Assembly: GCF_007565055.1 (NCBI RefSeq)
Contig: NC_044568.1
Coordinates: forward strand, 36,483,156-36,547,155
Direction of reading: 5' to 3'
Length of the DNA: 64,000 bases
DNA from: Rhinopithecus roxellana
Taxonomy: Eukaryota > Chordata > Mammalia > Primates > Cercopithecidae
The notes below the pieces were generated by a model. That model made no database searches. It saw nothing but the letters and a program-made list of their open reading frames with translations, and was not told the DNA's origin. Shown piece by piece: positions 1-10,894 of this stretch (its first letter is position 1; the number at the start of each line of letters is the position of its first letter). The position numbers were made by a program, and so were the translations under genes.

Positions 1-699
1 GTTTATACAGTTTTTTTTTATTATAAATTACTTTTTTACAGGTTAAAAAAGAATAAAACGGTGCATTTAACAGAGCATTGTCTGCATTTCAATGTGCTCA
101 GCATTTTTTCCTGCCTTTCAGAGATAATGTTTTCTCAGGCTACCCTTTCTTCTTTTAGATTGAATGAAACAAATAAAAATTTACAGTTTATATTAAAATA
201 TCTAAAATTATATATACACACACTAAATTATATAGATTATTTTTAAAAAAAGATTATATGGAATCTATCAGCATAAAGAAGAGTGTCCATAAACAATAAG
301 CCCTGAAGTTTTTATTTCAATCTGTGGCTCAGCACTTGATATTTAAAACTTAACAACTATTCTCATCATTTACCATTATTTTCTGAATATTGCTTCAGTA
401 GAAACAAGTGGGTGTTATTTTGGTGACTGAAAATTTACCTAACACTTGCTGAATGCCTGAAATTGTGATCAAGTAGGAAAATACACAATCATCAGACTGG
501 TCAAAATAGGGTATCAGAAGAAATTTGCCCACCAGATATGAAAATGGATATCTATAAGTTAATGGAAATATAGAGGTAGAATTCTATAAAATTTCATTTG
601 GATTTAGTCAGTCATAATGATTTTGAAATGAGGACTATATTTTAAAAAAACAGAACCACTGAGTAACAAGATAAAAATGAAAAGGAATAGATATAATTG
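1..699. other. AT-rich unique sequence, no gene seen
   Basis: There is no recognisable repeat, RNA gene or coding frame. The one open frame of about 60 codons at the start is low-complexity and resembles nothing I know. Confidence 0.6.
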
Positions 700-905
700 A
701 GTAATTACTGTCTTTTAGGGACTTTACTAAGCAATTTACTTACATTTTCTTATTGATTAACATATCAGTTCCATGATGGAGACCCAATAATCCATATTTA
801 ATATAGGAAGATCTAAGACTCAAAGAGTTTACACAGTGAGTTCAAGTTCACAAATTTGATATGTTTCAGAGCCAGGGATTTGAGTCTAGGTAGACAGACT
901 GGAGG
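700..905 (+). repeat. MIR (ancient tRNA-derived SINE)
   Basis: The order of diverged blocks follows the MIR core: a TTACTTACATTTTCTTATT block, a degenerate 'gaagatctaagactcaaagag' block for the usual 'gaggaaactgaggc', then a GTTCACA segment and 'cagagccagggatttgagtc' near the 3' side. The match is diverged, as expected for a mammal-wide SINE. Boundaries are approximate. Confidence 0.7.
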
Positions 906-995
906 TTTGATGAAAGGTCAGTCTCACATTCAATAGGCTCTACAGATTTCATAATTGTATGACAATTAGTCCATTAATAGTTATCTCCATTATCT

Positions 996-1038
996 TACAT
1001 ATGTATTGTTATAACTATACTATAACAATACATATGTA
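996..1038. repeat. 18-bp perfect inverted repeat (hairpin)
   Basis: Left arm 996-1013 and right arm 1021-1038 are exact reverse complements, separated by 7 nt. The arm centres on ACATATGTATTGTTATA. The right arm is also the start of the 100-bp tandem unit that follows. Confidence 0.9.
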
Positions 1039-1190
1039 TATGCATTTTACATGTCTAAACTATTGAAATATTGAAATATGTATTGTATGTGCCTAAACAT
1101 ATGAAATAACTAGGTAGAGTTATAACAATACATATGTATGTTGCATTGAACATGTCTAAACTATTGTACATATTGTATATGCCTAAACTA
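1021..1190. repeat. Tandem duplication, 100-bp period
   Basis: Copy 1 runs 1021-1120 and a partial copy 2 runs 1121-1190. Both begin with the identical TATAACAATACATATGTAT and share ACATGTCTAAACTATTG and GCCTAAAC in the same order, with small indels between. This is a local duplication in AT-rich DNA and matches no transposon I recognise. Confidence 0.85.
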
Positions 1191-1199
1191 CTTACATTT

Positions 1200-1545
1200 T
1201 GGAGCTTTTATAGATGAGTGAGATAATATATACTAGCGTTGTGTATGTATATTTATGTCCATGTCAGAACCTAATCTAAATCTGTTTAACTGTGTCTTAA
1301 TTGTGTCTATTTTGCAGACTCAAAAATAATTATCAACTCCTAGATCAAAGAGCTAGTAAGTGATCTGCCTGGGAGTAAACACTAATGTTTTTCATTCAGG
1401 ATGTGCAATAGATGTCATAATGAAGGGTATGTCTTGGCAGTCACACATAAAAGTTGAAATTCTCATTTAATGAAAACCTTACTCTGTGAACTGGATGCAA
1501 TTATCTAATTTTCCTCATCTTCGATTTCTTCATTTAGTAGATATA
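1200..1545. other. Unique sequence, nothing recognised
   Basis: No repeat or gene signal was seen. Confidence 0.5.
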
Positions 1546-1830
1546 ATTTATTCATTCAATCAGCATTTATTGAGCTTCTATTATGTTATAAAACTCTGTC
1601 CTAGGTCACGAGATACTTTATTAAATGAAAACTCCAAAAAAAAAAAAACCTACTCTTGTGGGGTTTACATACAGGTGGGAGAAACAGGCAATAAATTACA
1701 GGTCCATTAGATAACTTACCCTGTTAGAAGGTGATAAATAATGACAAAAACGTCATCCTTATTCAACACATTGTGAAGGTGAAATGAGATTAACTGTACA
1801 ACATTCCTAAATCTGGATCCATCACACAGT
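1546..1830 (-). repeat. L2 LINE 3' end, diverged
   Basis: In reverse orientation the start follows the L2 terminal pattern (ATTCATTCAATCAGCATTTATTGAGC, then 'ctctgtcctagg'). It continues with a 'tgtggggtttacatacaggtggg' block and 'gaaggtgataaat', in the order seen in L2 3' ends. It is heavily diverged. Confidence 0.55.
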
Positions 1831-2704
1831 AATCATCCATTCAAGTGTGATTATACTATTTCCTTCCTATTCATGCCCTCTGGGTCTCTTTCCATTTGCC
1901 ACATTCTTTCACCAATGGCAAGAAAAGTAAATACCAGAAACAGCTCCTTTACAACTGCAAATTCCTAAATCCTCAAGATCTATTCTTCTTTTTTTCTCTT
2001 GTAAAATTGTAGTTTTCATAAGAAATAACTGTGTCACGAGCTTCAACTTAACTTCTACAGATGTGAGTTGTAAAGAAAGATGCGAAAGAACAGAAGTGTA
2101 ACAAGAAATCCCTGCTGAAATTTCCTTTGTGCCAAAAACCAAAACTTTGAGAGAGACAAAGAGCAACACAAGGAAAGTCATAACTATTCTGATGTGGGAT
2201 AATATACCATATGCCCCTCTATAACCGGTCACAACAGGACACTGGCTAAATGGCTTTCTTAATGTACTCTATTGGGTCTAGGTACAGAACTGGAAGCCAT
2301 ATGGTGCAGTTCAGCCCTCCACATGAACTTCCAAGCTTTTATGTTCTGCCACATTATTTCACTATTATTTTTTATTTCAATGGAAAACCAGTTTTACGGT
2401 AACAGTCAAGACTTCATGAGAACCCCACAAAGAGAGGTAACTCCTGTTTGCCTTGAGCAAGGCTGTGTGATCTCTTTCAGCCTGGCTGCTGGCTTTGGAT
2501 TTGGAAGGTCCAGAGCTTCCAGAGAGTGAGAGTGAAATGCTGTGCAGCGAGTATGTTTAGATACAATGCAAAGGCTCCATGTACAAAGCAAAGCAAAGCA
2601 AATGCCATTGCAAGTCTGGCTCATGGTCCCATTTGCACCTCTGGGCTACAGAGGATCTCTCAAGCCTCACTGCAATTTAGGCTAGCTTGTTCTTGTACTT
2701 GTCC
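1831..2704. other. Unique sequence with short unassigned frames
   Basis: This holds a minus-strand frame of 107 codons (1909-2232) and plus-strand frames of 85 and 69 codons. None resembles a known protein, none has splice context I trust, and base composition matches the surroundings. I treat them as chance frames. Confidence 0.55.
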
Positions 2705-3120
2705 ATTAATGCATCATTCAGCAAACCCTAGCTAAATATTTGGCTCTGTCAAACACAGAGCTAGGCTCAGGGATACACAGATATAACACACCTCTCCAGA
2801 GCTTTGTATGCTTTAAATATGGTGGGCAACACAGTCGTGTTTAGACATAATTGAGTGCGGTGCAATGCTCATAAATCTAAGGGAGGAAAAAGTGCTATGG
2901 AAACACATAGAAAAATATCTAATGATTAATAGGACCTGAACAGATTGAGATATTTCAAATCAGGCATAATGGCAAAATATGTGATAATAATAAATAGAAA
3001 TTCACTGGGTAGAAAATATCAGGGTGGCATTCAAGGCAGATGAAATGTAACTGTGAAGATATAGAGTCATAAAAGTATATTCTATGTTAAGTCATTGGTA
3101 AATTATTTAGTAGCTAAAAT
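2705..3120 (-). repeat. L2 LINE fragment, diverged
   Basis: Near 2715-2790 the L2 reverse-complement end is visible ('cagcaaaccctagctaaatatt', 'agagctaggctcagggatacacag'). It is followed by 'gtgctatggaaacacatag' and 'gggtggcattcaaggcagatgaaa', in the order expected for reverse L2. The downstream limit is uncertain and may reach about 3240. Confidence 0.55.
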
Positions 3121-3774
3121 GTTGTTTTGTTGATGGAGGTGGTTGAGGAGGCTGTGTGCGACTATGAATGCTGTGGGGGCCATGTAGGTGGAGATGACGT
3201 GGAGCCGCTACATAGCTTTTTACATAACAGGAGGACTTGACAAAGGCTGAGGTTGTCTACTGAATGCATTAACAAATTATTTTTGAATTAATGTCCATCT
3301 TATTTTTGGGAAAGGAAAACTTCAGCAAATCATCACCTTATTCACTTACTAAACATAGTATCCTTACTGAAGCAGAAACATATATTTGTCATCAACTTAT
3401 TATAATTTAGGATGGCTAGTCTTTATGAGTGCTGAAATTTTGTCAACATTAGCTAATAAGACAAATAAGATGAAAGAAATTTGTGGAGGAGGGGGCCACA
3501 GGGATTTCAGGGACAACTTTTCTGAAAAAATTATAATGAATGGGATAGAAAATGGTTCCAGTTCACACTATGTATCCAAGAATGTGAAATGATGGTTTGC
3601 TTTCAGAGTTGGAGCAAAACTTTAAAAAAAATGGCTTAGTGTGTAAAGAACAGAGTTCAGTTCTTGAAGAGAGGGTTAGAAAAGTAACTAGTCTGCCTAT
3701 AATAAGGTTTCTCCAGCCCCATTGAGATGGTCCACTCTTAGGTTCTGCAGATACAGCCTACAGGGAGAAAAGTC
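3121..3774. other. Unique sequence, no gene seen
   Basis: It includes a G-rich patch around 3130-3210 that may be more L2. A 68-codon plus-strand frame (3386-3592) has no recognisable similarity. Confidence 0.5.
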
Positions 3775-3935
3775 ACTGGTCCTCAACATTCCTTAAACCC
3801 ATCTTGCTATTGCCAGTGCTGTTCCCTTACTAGGAATGTTTCTTTCCTACTTGAACTTTTTAAAAAATATACATCTTTAAATGTCCAGGTTGAGGTTCAG
3901 AGGAAACCTTTGTTAAAACTTTTGACCTTCCATGA
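3775..3935 (+). repeat. L2 LINE fragment
   Basis: The order 'gccagtgctgttccctta', 'aggaatgtttctttcc', 'aaatgtccaggttgaggttcagagg' and 'aaccttt' follows the L2 block around TGCTGTTCCCTCTGCCTGGAATGC. It is diverged and short. Confidence 0.5.
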
Positions 3936-4770
3936 TCTTTCCTTTTCTTAATCTTATTTATTTTCCTCATATCACCCATTTCAACCCTTAGAAGACAAAA
4001 GCTTGGATTTAGAAATAAAGGGTCTTTAGTGTCTGTCTCGGACTGAAATAAACCCAACCTTTAAAATGTCTTCAGAATAGTCATCATCTGCATGGTCGCT
4101 CTAGCCGAATTTCAGACCAAGGCTGTTTCAAGCCCCTGATTAGGTGTGGCCAGACTAGAATATGAGTGAGAACCAGGAGGAAGAAAAGTGAGGAATCATT
4201 GGGTATAGACCTGCTGAGAACAGATCAGCATCATTCAGAAGAGCTCATAATCATTGAAGTTACAATGTAAGTCAGCAAACAGTCCTTGCAGAGAACTAGG
4301 TGGAATCTGAAAGGGAAAGATAATTCTTGAAAAGTGAAGACTGGTCCTAACGGCAAAGGTAGTTTTCTAGAGTTGAATCATATTGTAAGAAGATTGGTGG
4401 AGTTGAATGTGAGACCTTCCTCCCCAGTAAAGATATATTTACCCAGATGGGCCGAGAGGACAAAGAGACTTCCTGATAATTTTTAAATTTATTTCTCACC
4501 TCTGTGCATCTCTCTTCACTGCCAGGTCCTAAAAATAAAATGTTGTAGCTTCTCGATGAATGCTGGCATCATCCTTTGAGTTTCTATGAGCAAAACAAAA
4601 CTTGAACATTTTCATGACCCTGTATGTTCAAGAGGACATGCTTTGGAAGAAATGCTGCATCACTCAATGTAAGACGAAAATGTGGTTATTATCCCTGCCA
4701 GGGCCAACCAACCAGCCAACTCCAAAATCATCCTGGTGTTGCCATACTCAATATCTTCACCTTATTTTCT
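3936..4770. other. Unique sequence, no gene seen
   Basis: No repeat family or gene was recognised. Confidence 0.5.
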
Positions 4771-4775
4771 TTCTT

Positions 4776-5051
4776 TTATTTTTTTGAGACGGAGTCTCGC
4801 TCTGTCACCCAGGCTGGAGTACAATGGCGCAGTCTCACTGCAACCTCTGCCTCGCTGGTTCGAGCGATTCTCCTGCCTCAGCCTCCTGAGCAGCTGGGAT
4901 AACAGGCGTGCACCACCACATCTGGCTAATTTTTGTATTTTTTAGTAGAGATGGACCTCGCGATCCGCCCGCCTTGGCCCCCGAAAGTGCTGGGATTACA
5001 GGTGTGAGCCACCATGCCCGGCACCTTGTGAGCCACCATGCCCGGCACCTT
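4776..5051 (-). mobile_element. Alu SINE with internal deletion and 24-bp duplication
   Basis: Reverse-oriented Alu: a T-rich tail, then GAGACGGAGTCTCGCTCTGTC, CAGCTGGGATAACAGGCGTG and GTGCTGGGATTACAGG. Around 4954 the sequence jumps from 'agtagagatgg' straight to 'acctcgcgatccgcc', losing about 45 bp of left-monomer sequence. The terminal 24 bp beginning GTGAGCCACCATGCCC occur twice exactly (5004-5027 and 5028-5051). Probably AluS. Open frames across it are ordinary Alu translation. Confidence 0.95.
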
Positions 5052-5158
5052 GCTCTTAGTAAATTAACAAAATTAATGAAAGAAAGTTCTGATATTCATT
5101 CAGTAGCCACTCACAGTAAGGACAGAGTTGGCATCATCTAGATACAAATAGTTTTCAT

Positions 5159-5305
5159 CACTGATTCTCTCAACAACTTTGCAAGATAAGAATTATTGTC
5201 TCTTTTTTATAGAAGAATACACTCAGACTTTCAAAGATGAAGTACTTTTTACAGGGATAACCAGCTAGCAATAGTGGAACGGGAATGAGAATTTACGTCT
5301 ATAGT
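5159..5305 (+). repeat. MIR SINE
   Basis: The blocks 'ctctcaacaactttgcaagataagaattattgt' through 'ttatagaagaatacactcagac' and 'ataaccagctagcaatagtgg' follow the MIR core order (fall in age, bag of diverged positions). Boundaries are approximate. Confidence 0.7.
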
Positions 5306-5734
5306 GGGGGTTGATTGGCTGTGATTCTAGACCACTTGGGAGTCCATTTCTTCTATAGTTTTCTTTGATATATTGAGCAAGAGTGAAAAAAATCTGAATT
5401 CCAATCAATATCTCTGTGCAGATGTTTTTACTTCATGACCTAATTTTTTGCTAACTACAAGGCAGGTGTGGCAGGGATACTAGGACAGACGTCTGGCACA
5501 ACTGTTCCACTGGCATTGATAGAGTTTTTATTGGATTAATTCTACCTGTGAAATTCTGTCTTTCATCTCTGAATGCCCAAGTACATCCCTCAAGCACGGA
5601 AGGAATTTGAATTATGTAAGGGAATGTAAGAAGTTCAAAGAGGGACCCATTTTTTATCTGGGCAAAGTTTTTATTTAAGTTAATTTAATTAAAATTGTAC
5701 TTTTTTTTCTAGAGGGCTTTAGCCCAAATTTACA
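5306..5734. other. Unique sequence, nothing recognised
   Basis: No gene or repeat was recognised. Confidence 0.5.
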
Positions 5735-5855
5735 TTGAGGTATCTTCTATTTTTGGCACTGCCGTTATCGACATTCTGTCATCCAGGATGTTTAGCATCT
5801 CATCTTTAATCTTTCTACCTACTTGTGGTATGTTGATGTACTGCCTTCTTAAGTT
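5735..5855 (+). repeat. MER20-like hAT DNA transposon fragment
   Basis: 'ggcactgccgttatcgacatt' followed by 'ccaggatgtttagcatctc' and 'ctttctacctact' matches the middle of MER20 (GGCACTATTGACATT, GTAGGATGTTTAGCAGCATC), with a gap. Both ends are missing. Confidence 0.5.
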
Positions 5856-5990
5856 ACTCATTGGAATCAACTAGTAATTTCCTAAAACACAGATTCTATG
5901 GCCCTCTCTCAGGTATAATAAACCAGAATCTCTAAAACCGAGAGCCTGAAATGTAAATTTTAATGTTTCAGGAGAATATTCTGGCATTTG
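5856..5990 (+). repeat. MER5A-like hAT DNA transposon fragment
   Basis: 'ttggaatcaactag', 'taaaacacagattctatgg', 'ccagaatctctaaaac' and 'gagcctgaaatgtaaattttaa' follow the MER5A order. It lies directly after the MER20-like piece. Short and diverged. Confidence 0.5.
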
Positions 5991-7164
5991 GAATTTAGAG
6001 AACACATTTGAATACATTCTGTTATTTAATCTTTCCAATAAACCTTTGCAGAAAGAAGCACTGTAAAAATTTTAGAACATTGAAGTGAAAATATAGAAAA
6101 TTTAGGTAAATTTTAGAAAGTCGAGGCAAATTTTCCATGGGAAGCCAGATAGGATTAAACCTCAGATCAACAACCTAAAAACACAATACCCTTTCCGTTC
6201 TTTCTTTTGCCAGTTCAATGACTTGTATGGAAAGACCACATGGTACAGAATCATGGTGCTAGACAGGATTTATCTGCGGGTATAGTGGGGGTAGATTGGT
6301 TGGGCTTCCTGGAAGGCTTTGTTGAGAATTGTTATGAAGCAGCGTTTGAGCTGAGATAGAATGTAATGTTTTGTGCATGTGGAATCATTGCATGATGGCT
6401 CACATACTTTGTGTTGGCTAATTGTAATATACCCCTTTAGATTCCCAAGTTCTTCTATTTGTTAAATCTGTTTTTATTTTTTCTTCTTTCCATGTTATTG
6501 AAGTCTACTATTTCAAGCTGATTCTCCAACAAACTTTCAACAACTCCAGACTGATATTCTTTCATAGTAATTTCATAGGTCAAACAAAGTCTATATCTAC
6601 ATCTGGCATCTTTACTGATACTGAAGTAAACCAGACCCATATGTAGTTTGGCTCCCCTAAAAAATTATGGCATTGATCTTAAAGAGTTAAACAATCTTCC
6701 TTTCTTGCACAAACAATGTAGAAATTTCTCACAAGTTTTGTTTAGAAATGTGAAAATTATTTGTATAGAAGTGTGACAATTCCAAATTTCCTCCCTTCAG
6801 TGGTGTATTTTTTTTGAAATATGCATTCCTGCAATACACAGTCTTCATCATTTAACAAAATTTAACCTGATTCTTTGTATTTTTACCAAGAATTTAGAAG
6901 TGAATGAATCTAGATTGTATTGACATAGAGAAATAGGCACACACATTCAAATATACACTCACACACATGGATCTAAAACTAGTAATAGCACATTTCCTCT
7001 TAGCCCTACTTTTTGCCTTTGTGAAATAGCTGGATGTCATATGGAATGTAAATGTTTTAAGCAGATAAATATCTGCTTTCAACTAGAGGCTGTGACTCTA
7101 ACTCTAGCAGTTTGCCCTTGTGAATTAATCATAAATATGTACACGTGCACACACACAAACTTTT
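5991..7164. other. Unique AT-rich sequence, no gene seen
   Basis: A weak MIR-like stretch may lie at about 6020-6170. Minus-strand frames of 61 and 62 codons have no recognisable content. Confidence 0.5.
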
Positions 7165-7330
7165 CACAATAATCCTGTGGGGTGAATAGATTATATAGTC
7201 TAAATGAAAAAAAAGATTCAAGGAGCATTAAGTAATATGTTAAAAGTTACGTAAGTAATAAATACCAGATATGGTTGACATTCAAATGCAAGTTCTTTCA
7301 TAGCATAAAGCATATGCTTTTTCTACTCTA
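7165..7330 (+). repeat. MIR SINE, diverged
   Basis: 'cacaataatcctgtggggtgaatagattat', 'agattcaaggagcattaagtaat' and 'acgtaagtaataaataccagatatggttga' keep the MIR core order up to about 7310. Confidence 0.6.
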
Positions 7331-8874
7331 CAACAATATAAACCTATGAAAGTTGTATTTAAAGTCAAGGAGAGATTAAGAAAGCCAAAGGCCTTCTTTA
7401 TGAGTGGGATGATTTTAGAAATCTGTGAGCTCTTATTTTTTAGCAACACTGGAAGCACAGTCCACTTTGTACACTGATGTCCTCAAGGAAATGAAATTTT
7501 CTGGGCACCCTGCCATAACCATGTGCTATTTTGTAATTGTAAAAGCAGTTATCTAAAAACAAACAAAAAGATAGAAGGAAAGGAAAAGAAAGAAAAAAAA
7601 TGTGTTGTGCAAAACTGAGGACAATCTTTAGAGTGAGAATTAATGGACTAGAATATATAACAGTATTTGGGCTTTTCTAGGACATTTTATTCATTCATTC
7701 AGTGTATTTTGCACACTAGATGTGATTATTTGTAATATCTAATTTAATCCTGTTAATAATTTCAACAAATAAAAAAGAAAAATTAAGAAATGGGGGAAAA
7801 GAGGAAGGGGAAGAGGCAAGATAATATATAATTTTTTTCTTACATTATCCTACCTCGAGTTAACAAAACAAAGATAACTCAAATGTGATTTCAAATAGAT
7901 GACTTACTTGAGAAAATTTACAGTATGTTTCACCCATGGCTTTGCAAAAGGAAATTTAACAGTCTGTTAGGCAACCTCAGAGACATTGGCATTCCAAGTA
8001 GATATAATTGACCTGTGCTTAAAAGCAACAGTAAACAACAAACACATGAGAAACAAGAAGCACTGTTGAGTGACCTTGGAGAGGATTGCCTTCAGCATGA
8101 GGCTGGGGACATTCATGTCATTATCAGGGAGTGGGAGCACCTGCCTGTTAGAATAATCAGATTTTGGAGGACATTTTCACAGGGGGCAACTCCTGGGTGC
8201 CAATCTCTCACTCACTCATTATGGCACCAGGTGCTTTTGATTATGTGAGAACAAGTGAGATCTACCTGGAGGAACATCAGGACTCCAGCTGGAGGTATTA
8301 AAATTCTTGACAAGGTAAAGCAGTGTATTAAGAGCTTTGCCACTTAGGAGCCTCTTATTAATGGAGAATCCACAACTATTGCTACCCCCTCTTATTTCAT
8401 CTAAGACATTAAATAACACTGCTCTTATCAGTTTGGGGGCAAAGTCATTAATTTTATGTTTGAAATGGTGGGGGGGGGGTTGACAAATTGTCTTAGCTTT
8501 TGAGGTATCAAATGAATTTCAAAGAACCCTGAAAGAAAAAGTTCACATTTTATCTTGTAAGGTTTAAGATGTTTATGAGAAGAATGACTGACTGGCTGGC
8601 ATTGTTCAATGACTGTTACAATTATAGGAACTCTTCTATGTGTCTTGGTCTTGAATCAATCAAAGTAATCAAAAAATGTTTGAAAAGTCCCCGTGACAGT
8701 AAAAGTCAAAAGGTAACCCTTGATAATACAATGGCCGAAAAACATAATTCACACAAATGCTATACAATCAGATTGATAAGATCTCATACTAATCCAACTT
8801 TAGCCAAAGCTAGATGCCCTAATACTAATACTACTAAGAATGTAATAATATAATCCATAAGGGATCCTTTGTTA
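7331..8874. other. Unique sequence with G10 homopolymer
   Basis: No gene is supported. There is an A-rich patch at 7556-7601, a possible old LINE/SINE scrap near 7685-7790, and an uninterrupted run of ten G at 8470-8479. Frames of 60-95 codons in 8015-8853 match nothing I recognise. The block at 8040-8420 is somewhat more GC-rich than its surroundings. Confidence 0.5.
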
Positions 8875-9085
8875 AGCCATTGTACTAAATGCTTTGCATG
8901 CTTTAGACAATTCAGTAATGGGCATGATCATAGCATCTACCTTAGCACCATTTGCTTAAATGATGAAATTGAGGTTTAGAGAGATTAATTAATTTTGCTA
9001 TAATCACACAGTTAGTAAAAGGTAAGCCTGACGAGAGAATCAAGGTTCATGTGGCAAGTCGCAGACTCTGCTTTCTTAAACATCA
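8875..9085 (+). repeat. MIR SINE
   Basis: 'ccattgtactaaatgctttgcatg', 'gatgaaattgaggtttagagag', 'tcacacagttagtaaaaggtaagcc' and 'agactctgctttctt' are recognisable MIR core blocks in order. Confidence 0.75.
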
Positions 9086-9384
9086 GTTTATCATTTAGTA
9101 ACTCTTTGTAAAGGGACATCATATTTCCTCTGAACACAATGTCACATCTGTTATTTCTAATTTATTTGGTTGTGGGGAAGATTGCCATTGCTTTATACCA
9201 TGGCCTCCTTTCTTTATGATATATGTAAAATTTTATTTTAAATGACTAGAGTTTGAGAAGTCCCATGACATGCCTTAATCTGTTTCTTCATTTGGCTCAA
9301 ATAAGATTTGAAATTTCAACTTAGAAATTAGAGGAACGATTAGAAATTATAATAGAGAGGGTATTTTTCTTTTAAAAAATATAA

Positions 9385-9429
9385 CTGCTAGTTTTTCAAA
9401 GTGAATATACTTATCCCAGTTACAGATGA
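9385..9429. repeat. Left copy of 45-bp direct repeat flanking L1
   Basis: The 45 bp starting CTGCTAGTTTTTCAAAGT and ending CCAGTTACAGATGA recur at 10850-10894 with two substitutions. The copies bracket the L1 exactly, so they read as a long target-site duplication. Similarity may extend about 12 bp further with an indel. Confidence 0.85.
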
Positions 9430-10849
9430 ACCTGCTAGATGTTAACTCAAGGTAGACTAAAGACTTAAATGTAAAATGCAAAACTATAAAAACCCTGGAA
9501 GACAACCTAGGCAATACCATTCTGGACATAGGAACAGGAAAATATTTCGTGGTGAAGATGCCAAAAGCAATTTATACAAAAGCAAAAATTGACAAATGAG
9601 ATCTAAGCTTCTGCACAGCAAAAGAAACTAATGACAGGGTAAACAGACAACCTACAGAATAGCAGAAAATTTTTGCAAACTATGCATCTGACAAAGGTAT
9701 AAGATCCAGCATCTATAAGGAACTTAAACAAATGTATAAAAAAAAAAATTAAAAAGTGGGCAAAGTACATAAACAGACACTTTTGAAAAGAAGATATACA
9801 CATGAGGCCAATAAGAATATGAAAAAAAAAAAAAAAGCTCAACATCACTGATCATCAGAGAAATGCAAATCAAAACCACAATGAGATACTACCTCACACC
9901 AGTCAGAATAGCTGTTATTAAAAAGTCAAGGCTGGGCACGGTGGCTCACGCCTGTAATCCCAGCACTTTGGGAGGCCGAGGCGGGCAGATCACGAGGTCA
10001 GGAGTTCGAGATCAGCCTGGACAACATAGTGAAACCCCATCTCTACTAAAAATACAAAAAATTAGCCGGGCGTGGTGGCAGGTGCCTGTAATCCCAGCTA
10101 CTTGGGAGGCTGAGGCAGGAGAATCGCTTGAACCCAGGAGGCGGAGGTTGCAGTGAGAAAAAAAAAAAAAAAAAAGTCAAAAATAACATGCCAGTGTGGT
10201 TGCAGAGAGAAGCAAACACTTATACACGATTGGTGGGAATGTAAATTAGTTCAACCATTGTGGAAGACAGTGTGGAAATTCCTCAAAGAGCTGAAAACAG
10301 AAATAACATTCAACCCAGCAATCCCATTACTGAGTATATACCCAAAGGAATATAAATTGTTCTGACATAAAGACACATGAAAGCATTATGTTCGTTGCAG
10401 CAGTATTCGCATTAGCAAGGACATGGAATAAACTTAAATGTCCATCAAGGGTAGACAGGATAAAGAAAATGTGGTACATAGAAACCACAGAATACTATTC
10501 AGCCATAAAAAAAGAATGAGATCATGTCCTTTGCAGGACCATAGGTTGAGATGGAGGCCATTATCCTTAGCAAACTAATGGAGGAACAGAAACAAAATAC
10601 TGCGTGTTCTCCCTTATAAGTGGGAGCTAAATGTGGAGAATACATGGACACATAGAAGGGAACAATAGACAATGAGGCATATCACAGGGTGGAGGTTGGG
10701 AGGAGGGAGAGGATCAGGAAAAATAATTAATGGGTACTAGACTTAGTACCTGAGTGACAAAATAATCTGTACAACATACCCCTATGACACAAATTTACCT
10801 TGGTAACAAACCTGCACATGTAACCCTGAACTTAAAAAATAAAACATAC
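9430..10849 (+). mobile_element. L1 LINE (primate L1P), 5'-truncated, 3' end intact
   Basis: This begins in the ORF2 C-terminal coding region (ACTAAAGACTTAAATGTAAAATG, then 'aaaccctggaagacaacctaggcaata'). It runs through 'tgtggaagacagtgtggaaattcctcaaag' and 'gaatactattcagccataaaaaaag' into the 3' UTR and an A-rich end ('taaccctgaacttaaaaaataaaa'). A small deletion near 9606 removes about 13 bp, and several frames are broken, so no ORF2 product is possible. An Alu interrupts it at 9930-10170. The 45-bp direct repeats on both sides mark the insertion. Confidence 0.95.
9930..10170 (+). mobile_element. AluS-type SINE lacking its 3' arm, inside L1
   Basis: The body starts GGCTGGGCACGGTGGCTCAC and stays near consensus until 'ggaggttgcagtgag'. 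There it passes straight into an A run, missing the last roughly 50 bp ('ctgagatcgcgccactgcactcc...'). The direct repeat AAAAAGTCAA lies at 9920-9929 and again at 10171-10180, and the L1 continues seamlessly after it. Either a later deletion removed the end or the transcript was primed early. Confidence 0.95.
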
Positions 10850-10894
10850 CTGCTAGTTTTTCAAAGTTAATATACTTAACCCAGTTACAGATGA
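10850..10894. repeat. Right copy of 45-bp direct repeat flanking L1
   Basis: See the left copy at 9385-9429. The two differ at two positions (GTGAAT/GTTAAT and TTATCCC/TTAACCC). Confidence 0.85.

Noticed and set aside
1909..2735. Overlapping frames of 69-107 codons on both strands
   Set aside because: No shared motif, no start or splice context, and they lie in unique noncoding-looking DNA.
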